64,000 nucleotides of DNA from Capnocytophaga granulosa ATCC 51502. Lineage in GTDB: Bacteria > Bacteroidota > Bacteroidia > Flavobacteriales > Flavobacteriaceae. How positions within the stretch are numbered: position 1 is the first letter of the stretch; every line of letters begins with the position of its first letter. Location of the stretch: assembly GCF_000411115.1 (NCBI RefSeq), contig NZ_KE150242.1:676218-740217 (forward strand), in the 5' to 3' direction. Both the position numbers and the translations under genes were made by a program. Positions 35,739 to 44,134 of this stretch are shown piece after piece. The notes beneath the pieces were generated by a model. It had not been told where the DNA came from. It searched no databases and was given only the letters and a program-made list of their open reading frames with translations.

Positions 35739-36554
35739 ATGAAATTAGGAAAAATACCCGAAACCATGCTCATTACCTTATGGGCAAAAGCTGAGGAACG
35801 CCACTACTCCCCTCCCTTTCTCATAGATAAAAAGGCTGAAGAGATGATTCCTCAGATAGATTATGACTTCTCCAAGTTCAGCCGATCCAAATTCAGCCAA
35901 GCGGGGGTCTGCCTCAGGGCAAGCCTTATAGATAAGGAAGCTCAAGCCTTCCTCTCAGCCCATCCCGATGCGGTAGTAATCCAGTTGGGCGCTGGCTTAG
36001 ACGCTCGCTACGAACGCTTGGGAAGCCCAGCGGTAACCCATTGGTACGAATTGGACTTACCTGAAGTGATTGAATTGCGTAAAAAGTTCTTCAAGGAGAA
36101 TGATAGGCGTACCTTTATCCCTCTTTCTCTTTTTGATTACCAATGGATAGAGACCATAAAGGCGCATCAGAAGCCCATTCTTATCATTGTAGAGGGGGTA
36201 CTGATGTACTTTGAGCGTACGCAAGTGAAAAATTTCTTTGAGAACCTTTGCCAAAAATGCGAGAAAGCTACCCTCCTTTTTGACATGTTGGCTTATAGTC
36301 TTGTGGGGCATGCCAAAAATCACGATTCTCTCGGCTCTATGGACAAGAAGCAGCGCCCCGAATTTAGATGGAGCGAACTGGATAGCCATATACTTGAGCA
36401 GTGGCACCCTCATCTGCATATTGGTCAAGAGTACTATATGAGTGACTACAACCGTGGACGCTATCCCTTTATCTTTAGAATGCTCTATAAGCTCCCTTAT
36501 TTTTACAAACGGTTTAACCAAAGAGTCATAAGAGCAGAAATTAGTGAAAAGTGA
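35739..36554 (+). CDS. SAM-dependent O-methyltransferase, LCM/PPM family
   Basis: 271-residue cytosolic methyltransferase from the ATG 4 bases after the lipoprotein stop; the open frame before it is antisense noise inside that gene. SAM-binding motif I is AVVIQLGAGLDARYERLG. The later WYELDLPEVIELRKKF and LIIVEGVLMYF segments are diagnostic of the leucine carboxyl methyltransferase / PPM1-like family (PF04072). Members methylate carboxyl or hydroxyl groups of proteins or small molecules. Position as third gene of a receptor-lipoprotein operon suggests modification or detoxification of an imported ligand (inference). A strong terminator follows. Confidence 0.85.
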   Translation: MKLGKIPETMLITLWAKAEERHYSPPFLIDKKAEEMIPQIDYDFSKFSRSKFSQAGVCLRASLIDKEAQAFLSAHPDAVVIQLGAGLDARYERLGSPAVTHWYELDLPEVIELRKKFFKENDRRTFIPLSLFDYQWIETIKAHQKPILIIVEGVLMYFERTQVKNFFENLCQKCEKATLLFDMLAYSLVGHAKNHDSLGSMDKKQRPEFRWSELDSHILEQWHPHLHIGQEYYMSDYNRGRYPFIFRMLYKLPYFYKRFNQRVIRAEISEK

Positions 36555-36567
36555 AGAGTGAAAAGTG

Positions 36568-36602
36568 AAAAAAGAGGCTATCCCAAAGGTTAGCCTCTTT
36601 TT
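36568..36602. terminator. Bidirectional terminator
   Basis: Stem AAAAAGAGGCTA/TAGCCTCTTTTT with loop TCCCAAAGGT; T-runs on both strands. It lies between the converging methyltransferase and lipocalin-like genes. The left side is preceded by AAAAGTGAAGAGTG short-period words. Confidence 0.85.
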
Positions 36603-36629
36603 ATAACTTATTCTACTATTGTGTCTATT

Positions 36630-37481
36630 TTATCGCAATAAAGCATCTAATTGTGCTTGAGTGATTCGTTTATATACAGTTATATTTCTTCTACCATTTT
36701 TTACAGTGGTCAAGGTTAAGTTATCTCCTGTTATAGAAACAAAAATTCTAGTTCCTTCTATTTCAATAGTAGTTTCATTGAGAATAGTAAAAACCTCTCT
36801 GTCTGTTTTGTAACGACAAACTCCTGTCTCTTCTTCAAATTCATAGAGTAATGCTTGATTTCCTGTGATTTTCATTGAAATTTTCTTCTGACAATCACCA
36901 AGGATTTCTATAACATCATTTTCTATCACGGAAACTACCTGCCAAATCCCATCAAGATTTGCAATTGTTTTTCCTATATTGCTATTACTGCCTCCATTAT
37001 TGTTGCCTCCATTATTGTTACCGCCGCCATTATTATTACTGCCTCTATTATTAATAGTCGCTAAGATAGCATCTAACTCTGTTTGGTTAATCTTTTTGAG
37101 ATTTAAGGTTTCCTTCTGTCCATTTTCATCTATGGTTAGTGTAAGTGTATTGCCTGAAATAGAAAAAGGAATCCCTTTTCCATTTGGATCATTTGCATCC
37201 TTGATAAGATTACCTTCTATTTTATAGGTTTCTACAGTTTTATCATATTCACAGTGTCCTGTTCCTTCATTCTTATTAAAATCATGAGAAGTCAATTGGT
37301 TCTGAGTAAAAACATACACAGATTTTTTTTGACAGTCATTAGGTGTTTGTGGTTGTCCTGCAACTGTAAATGATTCCAATTGCCAAGCCCCTGTAAGGTC
37401 TGTTGATGCATTATCATTCTTCCCACAAGAAGAAAATAGCAAAGCTACAAAAGCCATTGCCCCTAAAAAAATTCTTTTCAT
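36630..37481 (-). CDS. Lipoprotein with two lipocalin-like domains
   Basis: 283-residue lipoprotein (lipobox LFSSC, Cys19). Two similar ~110-residue domains are visible: DLTGAWQLESFTV...DCQKKSVYVFTQNQL...GHCEYDKTVETYKI and NLDGIWQVVSVIE...DCQKKISMKITGNQA...GVCRYKTDREVFTI. Each ends in QTELDAIL or QAQLDALL. They resemble the lipocalin-like family PF13648. A linker of ~25 Asn/Gly/Ser residues joins them, coded by 15-base repeats. This looks like an internal gene duplication with a slippage-prone linker. The start at 37481 gives a proper signal sequence. Ligand unknown. Confidence 0.75.
   Translation of the reverse strand: MKRIFLGAMAFVALLFSSCGKNDNASTDLTGAWQLESFTVAGQPQTPNDCQKKSVYVFTQNQLTSHDFNKNEGTGHCEYDKTVETYKIEGNLIKDANDPNGKGIPFSISGNTLTLTIDENGQKETLNLKKINQTELDAILATINNRGSNNNGGGNNNGGNNNGGSNSNIGKTIANLDGIWQVVSVIENDVIEILGDCQKKISMKITGNQALLYEFEEETGVCRYKTDREVFTILNETTIEIEGTRIFVSITGDNLTLTTVKNGRRNITVYKRITQAQLDALLR
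36975..37055 (-). repeat. Asn/Gly linker micro-repeats
   Basis: In-frame repeats of an AAT-AAT-GGA-GGC-type unit (12-15 bases) coding NNGGG/NNGG words between the two lipocalin-like domains. Copy number is likely variable between strains. Confidence 0.6.
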
Positions 37482-37594
37482 AAAAATCAATATTTCGGTT
37501 TTTATAAGGGCAAAGATACTACTTTTTCTGTAATAAAAAACTATTTATAAAAATATTAACTGTTCTTCGCTTTTCACTCTTCACTCTTCACTCA

Positions 37595-39073
37595 TTAGAA
37601 CCATAGCAAAACTGTCAGTACCACTGTAAAGATAGCAATCAATGGCCAAACAAACTTAAGCCATTGGTTATAGTTGATATTGACCATAGTCAATGAAGGG
37701 AGTATCATACCTGTAGGAGTAATGAGTCCCATGATTCCCATACCAAAGAGGTAAGCACTCACGACCTTGTCTCCCTCTATCCCTACGACAGTGGCCAAAG
37801 CCCCCATAATAGGCATGGTAAGCACTGCCATACCCGAAGAGGAAGCAATAAATAAGCTCAATACAGCAAAAACCAACATGAGTATAGGCAAAAAGACCAT
37901 AGGCGACATGCCTTGTACCAACTCAGTAGCATAGTAGAGGATAGTACCCGATATCTGTCCTTCGTTAAGGATAAAAGAGACTCCTCTGGCAATCCCTATG
38001 ATAAAAGCTACTCCTAGGAGATCCCTCGCCCCTGTAAGGAAATGATCTATAAAGGGTTGTTCACCTGTACGCTGGATTATAGCTATCACTATAGCTGCGA
38101 CCAAGAAGAGACCTGTCATCTCTTGGAACCACCAGCCCCACTGGGAGACGCCTATGATCATCACTATGAAAGTCAGGGCAAAGATAAATAGCTGTATTTT
38201 GGTAGAAGTTTTGAGTTTTGTGGTAGCCTCTGCTGTATTGGTAGCATAGATTTCTGGAAGTGCTACTCCATAAACTAACGATTTTTCAGGATGTTTCCTT
38301 ACTTTTTCTGCATAGCGAATGATATATATAATACTGATAACAAGGCATAGTACCAAGGCTATCGCACGTATAGTAAGACCTGAAGTCCAATCCACCCCTG
38401 CTGCATCGGAGGCAATAATCACCGCAAAAGGATTGGTAGTGGAGGCCATAGAACCTACATTGGCTCCTATATAAATCACCGCCAAAGGTACTAACAAGTC
38501 ATACCCCGCTGCTAAAAAGATAGGCACCAACATAGGGTAAAAAGCTAAGGTTTCTTCTGCCAAACCAAAAGAAGTACCTCCTAATGCCATAAGAGTGGAG
38601 AGCACGATAATAAGTATTCCTTCCTTTCCCTTAAAACGATGTGCCAAATAGCCCACTCCCTCATTCAGTGCTCCCGAACTGTTGAAGACACCAATGAATC
38701 CTCCTATAAAGAGGACAAAAAGAATCAGGCTCACCGTCTCATAAATCCCCTTGATCGGAGCAAAAAGAATTTCCAAAAAGCCTTGTGGAGTAGCCTCTCG
38801 CTGCTTGTAGGTATTGGGGACAGAGATAGGGTTCTTGATCTTCTGCTCCTTGAACTTCTCTAGGCCAATGGAGATATTACGGCTGGTAAGTGCTTCTTTG
38901 GTAGCAGCGACCTCTTGGGTCTTGTCCGCACTCTGAATAACAAATACATCTTTGTCCTTATCATACCAAAGGGTATCATAGCCTCCAGCAGGCAGTAAAT
39001 AAGTAAGGGCGGCCGCCAAACACATCACAATCACAAGGACTGTATAGGGTGTAGGAAATTTTAGCTTCTTCAT
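37595..39073 (-). CDS. YfcC-family membrane transporter
   Basis: 492-residue polytopic inner-membrane protein (about 12 helices) of the YfcC / C4-dicarboxylate anaerobic carrier superfamily (PF03606). It opens with KFPTPYTVLVIVMCLAAALTYLLPAGGYD, and LGGTSFGLAEETLAFYPMLVP is a family signature; the C-terminal half includes ASSSGMAVLTMPIMGAL. Substrate is uncertain: relatives carry dicarboxylates, arginine/ornithine or short peptides. A clean promoter (39249-39218) leaves a ~145-base leader. Confidence 0.88.
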   Translation of the reverse strand: MKKLKFPTPYTVLVIVMCLAAALTYLLPAGGYDTLWYDKDKDVFVIQSADKTQEVAATKEALTSRNISIGLEKFKEQKIKNPISVPNTYKQREATPQGFLEILFAPIKGIYETVSLILFVLFIGGFIGVFNSSGALNEGVGYLAHRFKGKEGILIIVLSTLMALGGTSFGLAEETLAFYPMLVPIFLAAGYDLLVPLAVIYIGANVGSMASTTNPFAVIIASDAAGVDWTSGLTIRAIALVLCLVISIIYIIRYAEKVRKHPEKSLVYGVALPEIYATNTAEATTKLKTSTKIQLFIFALTFIVMIIGVSQWGWWFQEMTGLFLVAAIVIAIIQRTGEQPFIDHFLTGARDLLGVAFIIGIARGVSFILNEGQISGTILYYATELVQGMSPMVFLPILMLVFAVLSLFIASSSGMAVLTMPIMGALATVVGIEGDKVVSAYLFGMGIMGLITPTGMILPSLTMVNINYNQWLKFVWPLIAIFTVVLTVLLWF

Positions 39074-39432
39074 TTTTAGGATTAAAGGGTTATGAAAAAG
39101 ATATCATATTTTGCATATGACAAAATAATTACTTAACAAAAAAGCTAAAATTCATTACACTTAGAGTCACTCATCTACCACAATTATACCTCTAAAAAAG
39201 AATATCAGCTCAGGGAACAAAAGTACAAATTTATTACCTCTTTTCCAAAAGTATTTTCCGATAATCTTAATTTTATAGGAATTTTTACCCATATAGCTAT
39301 TAATCAGTTTTTTGCCCCTAATAATTAGCTCTTTTTCTAATTAACTAATTAGTTAATTCATTTTTTCCTTTGGCATGAAATTTGTATCTTTGCCACACAT
39401 AAACAACATATACTATCTAAAAAGCATTATTT
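39074..39432. promoter_or_regulatory. Divergent regulatory region yfcC-like / M23 peptidase
   Basis: 359 bases without a gene. On the minus strand TTTG (39249-39246), a 20-base spacer and TACTTTTG (39225-39218) form a consensus promoter for the transporter. On the plus strand TATCTTTG (39385-39392) serves the peptidase gene. A perfect 20-bp palindrome at 39339-39358 lies just where the -33 element of the peptidase promoter is expected. Confidence 0.65.
39339..39358. promoter_or_regulatory. Perfect 20-bp palindrome, putative operator
   Basis: AATTAACTAATTAGTTAATT reads identically on both strands. It ends 26 bases before the -7 box at 39385, so it would overlap or abut the -33 region of the M23-merR operon. 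The MerR-type regulator encoded in that operon is a candidate binder (inference only). Confidence 0.5.
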
Positions 39433-40407
39433 ATGGCAAAAATCAAATACTATTACGATACCGAAACGCTCTCTTTCAAACAGATAGATAACAGAAAAAG
39501 ACGTCTCAAGTATATGTTTTTTTTCTTGCTTTCTTCTTTTCTTTTTGCCCTAATTTTGGTAGTGATCCTCTATAATATCAACTTCATGCAGACTCCTAAA
39601 GAGCTTTCCCTTAGGCGGGAGCTGAAAGAAAATGAAACACAATTTGCCATTCTCAATAGGAAAATGCAGCAAATGGAAGAGGTATTAGACCATATTGCTG
39701 ACAGGGACAATACGCTTTACCGTACTTATTTTGAAATGGCACCTATCCCCGATGCTCAGCGAAAAAGTGGCTTCGGAGGGGTGAACCGATATGAAGATTT
39801 AGAAAAATACACCAACTCTACGTTGCTTATCGATATGACTAAGCGCTTGGAAACCTTAGAGAAACAGCTAGCTATACAATCCAAATCCTTGGACGATATT
39901 GCAGCCTTGGCCAAGGAGAAAGAAAAACTCCTACAATCCCTTCCTGCTATTCAGCCCGTTCAGAACAAAGACCTCAAGCGTATGGCATCGGGCTATGGTT
40001 TCCGTACCGATCCTTTCACAAAGGTCAGAAAATTCCACTATGGTATGGACTTCTCCGCCCCTACAGGTACTTCCGTCTATGCCACTGGCGATGGAGTGGT
40101 TACCCGTGCTGATAACAATTCCTCTGGTTATGGAGAGCATATACGTATAGACCATGGCTATGGCTACGAAACGCTCTATGGACACCTCAGCCAATACAAT
40201 GTACGCCCAGGACAAAAGGTAAAACGTGGCGATGTGATCGGCTTTGTAGGTAGTACAGGCCGCTCCGAAGCGCCTCACTTGCACTACGAGGTAAAGAAAA
40301 ACGGCGAACACCTCAATCCTATCAACTTCTACTATGGTAGCCTCTCTGCCGAGGAATATGCTGAAATGCTTAAGAAATCTAACCAAGGTAACCAATCCTT
40401 AGACTAA
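39433..40407 (+). CDS. M23-family metallopeptidase
   Basis: 324-residue membrane-anchored LytM-type endopeptidase. A short cytosolic N-terminus precedes TM (about 27-48), a coiled-coil stalk (about 55-170) and a C-terminal M23 domain. Zinc ligands are His202 and Asp206 (FHYGMDF) and His284 (PHLHYE), with His251 (LYGHLS) as catalytic partner. It should cleave peptidoglycan cross-links or activate amidases during division. The merR-like gene starts on its stop codon (TAATG). Confidence 0.92.
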   Translation: MAKIKYYYDTETLSFKQIDNRKRRLKYMFFFLLSSFLFALILVVILYNINFMQTPKELSLRRELKENETQFAILNRKMQQMEEVLDHIADRDNTLYRTYFEMAPIPDAQRKSGFGGVNRYEDLEKYTNSTLLIDMTKRLETLEKQLAIQSKSLDDIAALAKEKEKLLQSLPAIQPVQNKDLKRMASGYGFRTDPFTKVRKFHYGMDFSAPTGTSVYATGDGVVTRADNNSSGYGEHIRIDHGYGYETLYGHLSQYNVRPGQKVKRGDVIGFVGSTGRSEAPHLHYEVKKNGEHLNPINFYYGSLSAEEYAEMLKKSNQGNQSLD

Positions 40408-40733
40408 TGGAAATCCCTAACCAAAAGCACTACTATTCTATAGGAGAACTGGCCGAAGCCTTTGGGGTGAATACCTCGAAAATTCGTTTTTGGGAGAAAG
40501 AATTTGACTTTCTTTCCCCCTGCAAAAGCCTATCGGGCACCCGACGCTATACTCAAAAAGATATAGAAAATTTCCGCTTGGTTTATCACCTGGTAGAAGA
40601 AGAAGGCTATACGCTGGAGGGTGCTAAAGCCAAACTCAAAAGACAACCCAAGCAACTGCTCTCCACCCTTGAAATCATAGACAAACTCAAGGCTATCAAA
40701 GAACAATTGTTGGCTATCAAAAATGAACTATAA
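40407..40733 (+). CDS. MerR-family transcriptional regulator
   Basis: 108-residue protein: an N-terminal MerR winged HTH (YSIGELAEAFGVNTSKIRFWEKEFDFLSPCKSLSGTRRYTQKDIENF) followed by a short coiled-coil dimerisation helix. There is no sensor domain, so it belongs to the short MerR group common next to M23 peptidases in Bacteroidota. It is translationally coupled to the peptidase gene and overlaps rlmD tail-to-tail by 6 bases. Confidence 0.88.
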   Translation: MEIPNQKHYYSIGELAEAFGVNTSKIRFWEKEFDFLSPCKSLSGTRRYTQKDIENFRLVYHLVEEEGYTLEGAKAKLKRQPKQLLSTLEIIDKLKAIKEQLLAIKNEL

Positions 40734-42146
40734 GTCCTCCCTCAGTTGCAATAGTGCTACATTTTCTATATGATAGGTCTGGGGAAACATATCCACTGGA
40801 CGTATCTTGACCACTCTGTACATAGGTGCCATCAGTGCCAAGTCTCTGGCTTGGGTAGCACTGTTACAGCTGACATAGACCACCCGCTGGGGAGCGATCC
40901 TGAGAATCTGAGCTACCACGTCCTTGTGCATACCATCGCGAGGAGGATCGGTAATAATCACATCGGGAGTGCCATGAGTGGCGATAAACTCTTCATTGAA
41001 GATATTTTTCATATCTCCTACGAAAAATTCCACATTGTCTATCTGGTTGTTACGTGCATTCTCCTTGGCATCGGCTATAGCTTCAGGTACGGCCTCTACC
41101 CCTATGACTTTTTTAGCTTTTCGGGCAACAAATTGGGCAATAGTGCCTGTCCCTGTATAGAGGTCATAGACGAGCTCTTCACCTGTTAGGGCAGCAAAAT
41201 CACGGGTAACCTTATAAAGCTCATAGGCCTGAGTGGAATTGGTTTGGAAGAACGACTTGGCATTGATCTTAAACCGTAAGCCTTCCATCTGCTCATAGAT
41301 AAAGTCTCGCCCATGGTAACATATCACCTCTTGGTCATAAATAGTATCATTGGGCTTATTATTGATGATATATTGTAGGGAGGTGATTTGAGGAAATTGT
41401 GCCAAAAGATAATCCAAGAGCTGCTCTCGCTCATGTTGCTGCTCCTCTAAGAACTGAATGACAACCATCAGCTCGCCTAGGGAAGTAATACGTATCATAA
41501 TAGTACGCAACCACCCTATATGGGTTCTAGGATTGTAGAAGGTATACCCTTGGGAGAGCGCGTATGCCTTCAGCGTATTGCGAATAGCATTGGACGGATC
41601 TTGCTGGAGGTGACACTTATGAATATCCAATACCTTGTCCCACGCCCCTGCTATATGAAAGCCCAAGCCATTGCGACTGTCTATAGTCTCTTTGGAAGCT
41701 ATCTCTTCGGGGGTGAGCCAGCGGGTCTCGCTAAAGGAGAATTCTATTTTATTGCGGTAGAAATACGGTTTCTCACAGCCCAAAATAGGCAAAGTCTCCT
41801 CTGGGACTATTCCTCCCAAGCGCTTGAGGTTATTGACCACCTCTTGCTGCTTATAGAAGAGTTGGCTCTGGTAGTTCATATGCTGCCACTGACAGCCCCC
41901 ACAATAGGTAAAGTGTTCGCATACAGGCGTCTCCCTCTGTGGTGAATACTGGTGAAACTTTACCGCTATTCCCTCATAGAAAGCCTTTTTTTTCTTGGTA
42001 ACTTGTATATCCACCACATCTTCAGGAACAGCATTTTCAACAAAGATGACACGCCCATCGGGGGCGTGTGCGATGCTTTTGCCTTTTGCCCCAGCATCGG
42101 TTATGGTAATATTTTCTAATAAGAGAGGTTTCTTTTCTTTTTTCAT
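40728..42146 (-). CDS. rlmD: 23S rRNA (uracil-C5)-methyltransferase, RlmD/TrmA family
   Basis: 472-residue RNA m5U methyltransferase. It has an N-terminal TRAM domain (about 1-65) and a [4Fe-4S] cysteine cluster (CEHFTYCGGCQWQH, with a fourth Cys at HKCHL). The C-terminal Rossmann domain has YDLYTGTGTIAQF and IITDPPRDG; the catalytic cysteine is in VVYVSCNSATQARDL. The iron-sulfur motif indicates the RlmD/RlmC type. The exact uridine (U1939 or U747) is not proven by sequence alone. Confidence 0.9.
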   Translation of the reverse strand: MKKEKKPLLLENITITDAGAKGKSIAHAPDGRVIFVENAVPEDVVDIQVTKKKKAFYEGIAVKFHQYSPQRETPVCEHFTYCGGCQWQHMNYQSQLFYKQQEVVNNLKRLGGIVPEETLPILGCEKPYFYRNKIEFSFSETRWLTPEEIASKETIDSRNGLGFHIAGAWDKVLDIHKCHLQQDPSNAIRNTLKAYALSQGYTFYNPRTHIGWLRTIMIRITSLGELMVVIQFLEEQQHEREQLLDYLLAQFPQITSLQYIINNKPNDTIYDQEVICYHGRDFIYEQMEGLRFKINAKSFFQTNSTQAYELYKVTRDFAALTGEELVYDLYTGTGTIAQFVARKAKKVIGVEAVPEAIADAKENARNNQIDNVEFFVGDMKNIFNEEFIATHGTPDVIITDPPRDGMHKDVVAQILRIAPQRVVYVSCNSATQARDLALMAPMYRVVKIRPVDMFPQTYHIENVALLQLREDL

Positions 42147-42164
42147 TCTTTAGAAGACAGATTT

Positions 42165-42191
42165 TAGGGGTTAGACAACTGCTAACCCCTA
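42165..42191 (-). terminator. Hairpin after rpoD
   Basis: Perfect 10-bp stem TAGGGGTTAG/CTAACCCCTA with a 7-base loop, 7 bases after the rpoD stop on the minus strand. The following sequence is AAAATC, not a T-run, so it is a weak intrinsic terminator or an mRNA-stabilising stem. Confidence 0.4.
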
Positions 42192-42197
42192 TTGGTA

Positions 42198-43061
42198 TTA
42201 TCCTAAATAAGTTTTAAGGATTTTACTTCTTGAAGTGTGCTTAAGTCGGCGAATAGCCTTCTCCTTAATTTGTCGTACGCGTTCGCGGGTCAGCTCGAAA
42301 GTCTCTCCGATTTCCTCAAGGGTCATAGGGTAGTTTTCCCCAAGCCCAAAGTAAAGACGTATCACATCGGCCTCACGTGGGGTGAGGGTTTCTAAGGCAC
42401 GTTCTATCTCTGTTTTGAGCGATTCGTGCATGAGTTCCTTATCAGGATTAGGTGACTCCCCACTGCGCAAGACATCGTATAGGTTGGAGTCCTCCCCTTC
42501 TACCAAGGGGGCATCCATGGAAATATGTCTACCCGAATTCTTCATGGATTCTTTTACATCATTGACCGACATATCCAGTTCCTTTGCAATTTCCTCAGCC
42601 GAAGGCACACGCTCATGGGTCTGTTCCAAATAGGCATAAGTCTTATTAATCTTATTGATAGAGCCTATTTTGTTCAGCGGCAAGCGCACAATACGCGACT
42701 GTTCTGCCAAGGCCTGCAAGATAGACTGGCGAATCCACCATACCGCATAGGAGATGAACTTGAATCCACGCGTCTCATCAAAGCGTTGGGCTGCCTTAAT
42801 TAGTCCCATATTCCCCTCATTGATAAGGTCAGGCAAGGTAAGTCCCTGGTTTTGGTATTGCTTGGCTACAGAGACCACAAAGCGCAAGTTGGCCTTAGTT
42901 AGGCGTTCAAGAGCGATCTTATCTCCTGCCTTAATACGTTGGGCAAGCTCCACTTCCTCATCGGCAGAAATCAAATCTACCTTACCAATCTCTTGTAAGT
43001 ACTTATCCAAAGAGGCTGTCTCTCTATTGGTAACCTGCTTGGTGATTTTAAGCTGTCTCAT
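42198..43061 (-). CDS. rpoD: Primary sigma factor RpoD (SigA type)
   Basis: 287-residue sigma-70, the short form characteristic of Bacteroidota (no N-terminal region 1.1). Region 1.2 opens the protein ([18 protein letters not shown]). Region 2 includes [35 protein letters not shown]. Region 4 includes [15 protein letters not shown] and the [30 protein letters not shown]. It recognises the TTTG / TAnnTTTG promoters seen throughout this window. Confidence 0.96.
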   Translation of the reverse strand: MRQLKITKQVTNRETASLDKYLQEIGKVDLISADEEVELAQRIKAGDKIALERLTKANLRFVVSVAKQYQNQGLTLPDLINEGNMGLIKAAQRFDETRGFKFISYAVWWIRQSILQALAEQSRIVRLPLNKIGSINKINKTYAYLEQTHERVPSAEEIAKELDMSVNDVKESMKNSGRHISMDAPLVEGEDSNLYDVLRSGESPNPDKELMHESLKTEIERALETLTPREADVIRLYFGLGENYPMTLEEIGETFELTRERVRQIKEKAIRRLKHTSRSKILKTYLG

Positions 43062-43430
43062 TTATAGTGATCAATTGTTAATTGTTAATTGTTAGTTGTC
43101 AGTTATTAGTTGTCAGTTACTAGTTGTTAGTTGTTAGTTGTCAGGGATTAGTGGTTAGTCACTAGAGAAGTGTAATTAACAAAAATCATTCCAAATTATA
43201 GTTTGTTAGCTACATTTAACTTACAAACCTTATAATATAACTATATTTAACCCCAACTTCCTCTTTATAATTCATTTTCCTTGTGTTTGTCATGAAAAGT
43301 GTCAGATTCGCTGACAGTGTCTTAAAGAAAAAATGTCAGTTGAGTATATACGACATTTTTCCATTTTTATTTTGTTTCCTTAAAAAAAAACGTATCTTTG
43401 TAGCTAGAAATACAGCTATTATTTTTCATT
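43062..43430. other. rpoD-rpe divergent spacer with quasi-repeats and hairpins
   Basis: 369 bases without a gene. 43,073-43,165 is a TTAGTTGTCAG/TTAGTTGT short-period block. TGTCAG is repeated at 43300 and 43334, and inverted as CTGACA at 43311, making a small hairpin. A further perfect 9-bp stem AAAAATGTC/GACATTTTT lies at 43329-43360. The rpe promoter follows: TTTG (43371-43374), an 18-base spacer, TATCTTTG (43393-43400). Confidence 0.6.
43371..43400 (+). promoter_or_regulatory. Promoter of rpe
   Basis: TTTG, 18-base spacer, TATCTTTG; 30 bases before the rpe ATG. Confidence 0.7.
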
Positions 43431-44075
43431 ATGCTTATTGCACCTTCCTTATTAGCGGCAGATTTTGCCAACTTACAGAGAGACATTGAGATGGTCAACC
43501 GTAGCCAAGCCGATTGGTTCCATATAGATATTATGGATGGGCTTTTTGTGCCCAACATCTCCTATGGGATGCCTGTGGTCAAGGCCATCAAAGCACATGC
43601 TCAAAAACCCTTGGATGTACACTTGATGATTGTGGATCCTGACCGATATATTTCCGAATTTGCCCGCTTGGGTAGCTATACCCTCTCGGTACATTACGAG
43701 GCTTGTACACACTTGCATCGTACCCTTCAAGCTATAAAGCATGAGGGCATGCTCGCAGGAGTCGCCCTGAATCCTCACACTCCTATCCATGTACTGGAGG
43801 ATATTATCACTGAGGTGGATTTGCTGCTTATCATGAGTGTTAACCCTGGTTTTGGTGGGCAATCTTTTATAGAAAACACCTACAAAAAAGTATCTCAAGC
43901 TAAGGAGTTGATCCTCAAATCTCATGCCAAAACTTTGATAGAGGTAGACGGTGGGGTCAATGCCCAAAATGCTCCCAAATTGGTAAGCGCCGGTGCCGAT
44001 GTATTGGTGGCAGGAAATTTTGTTTTCTCTGCCCCTGATCCTGAGAAAACCATTGCCGAGCTAAAAAAAGACTGA
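43431..44075 (+). CDS. rpe: Ribulose-phosphate 3-epimerase
   Basis: 214-residue TIM-barrel enzyme of the pentose-phosphate pathway, interconverting ribulose-5-P and xylulose-5-P. Signature segments: IAPSLLAADFANL, WFHIDIMDGLFVPNISYG (metal-binding His/Asp), VHLMI, SVNPGFGGQSFI and IEVDGGVN. It is complete and standard length. Confidence 0.96.
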   Translation: MLIAPSLLAADFANLQRDIEMVNRSQADWFHIDIMDGLFVPNISYGMPVVKAIKAHAQKPLDVHLMIVDPDRYISEFARLGSYTLSVHYEACTHLHRTLQAIKHEGMLAGVALNPHTPIHVLEDIITEVDLLLIMSVNPGFGGQSFIENTYKKVSQAKELILKSHAKTLIEVDGGVNAQNAPKLVSAGADVLVAGNFVFSAPDPEKTIAELKKD

Positions 44076-44134
44076 CAAACTACTGAAACATTATGTTTCT
44101 ACACTTAATAAACTAAAACATAAAAGACTAAAAT

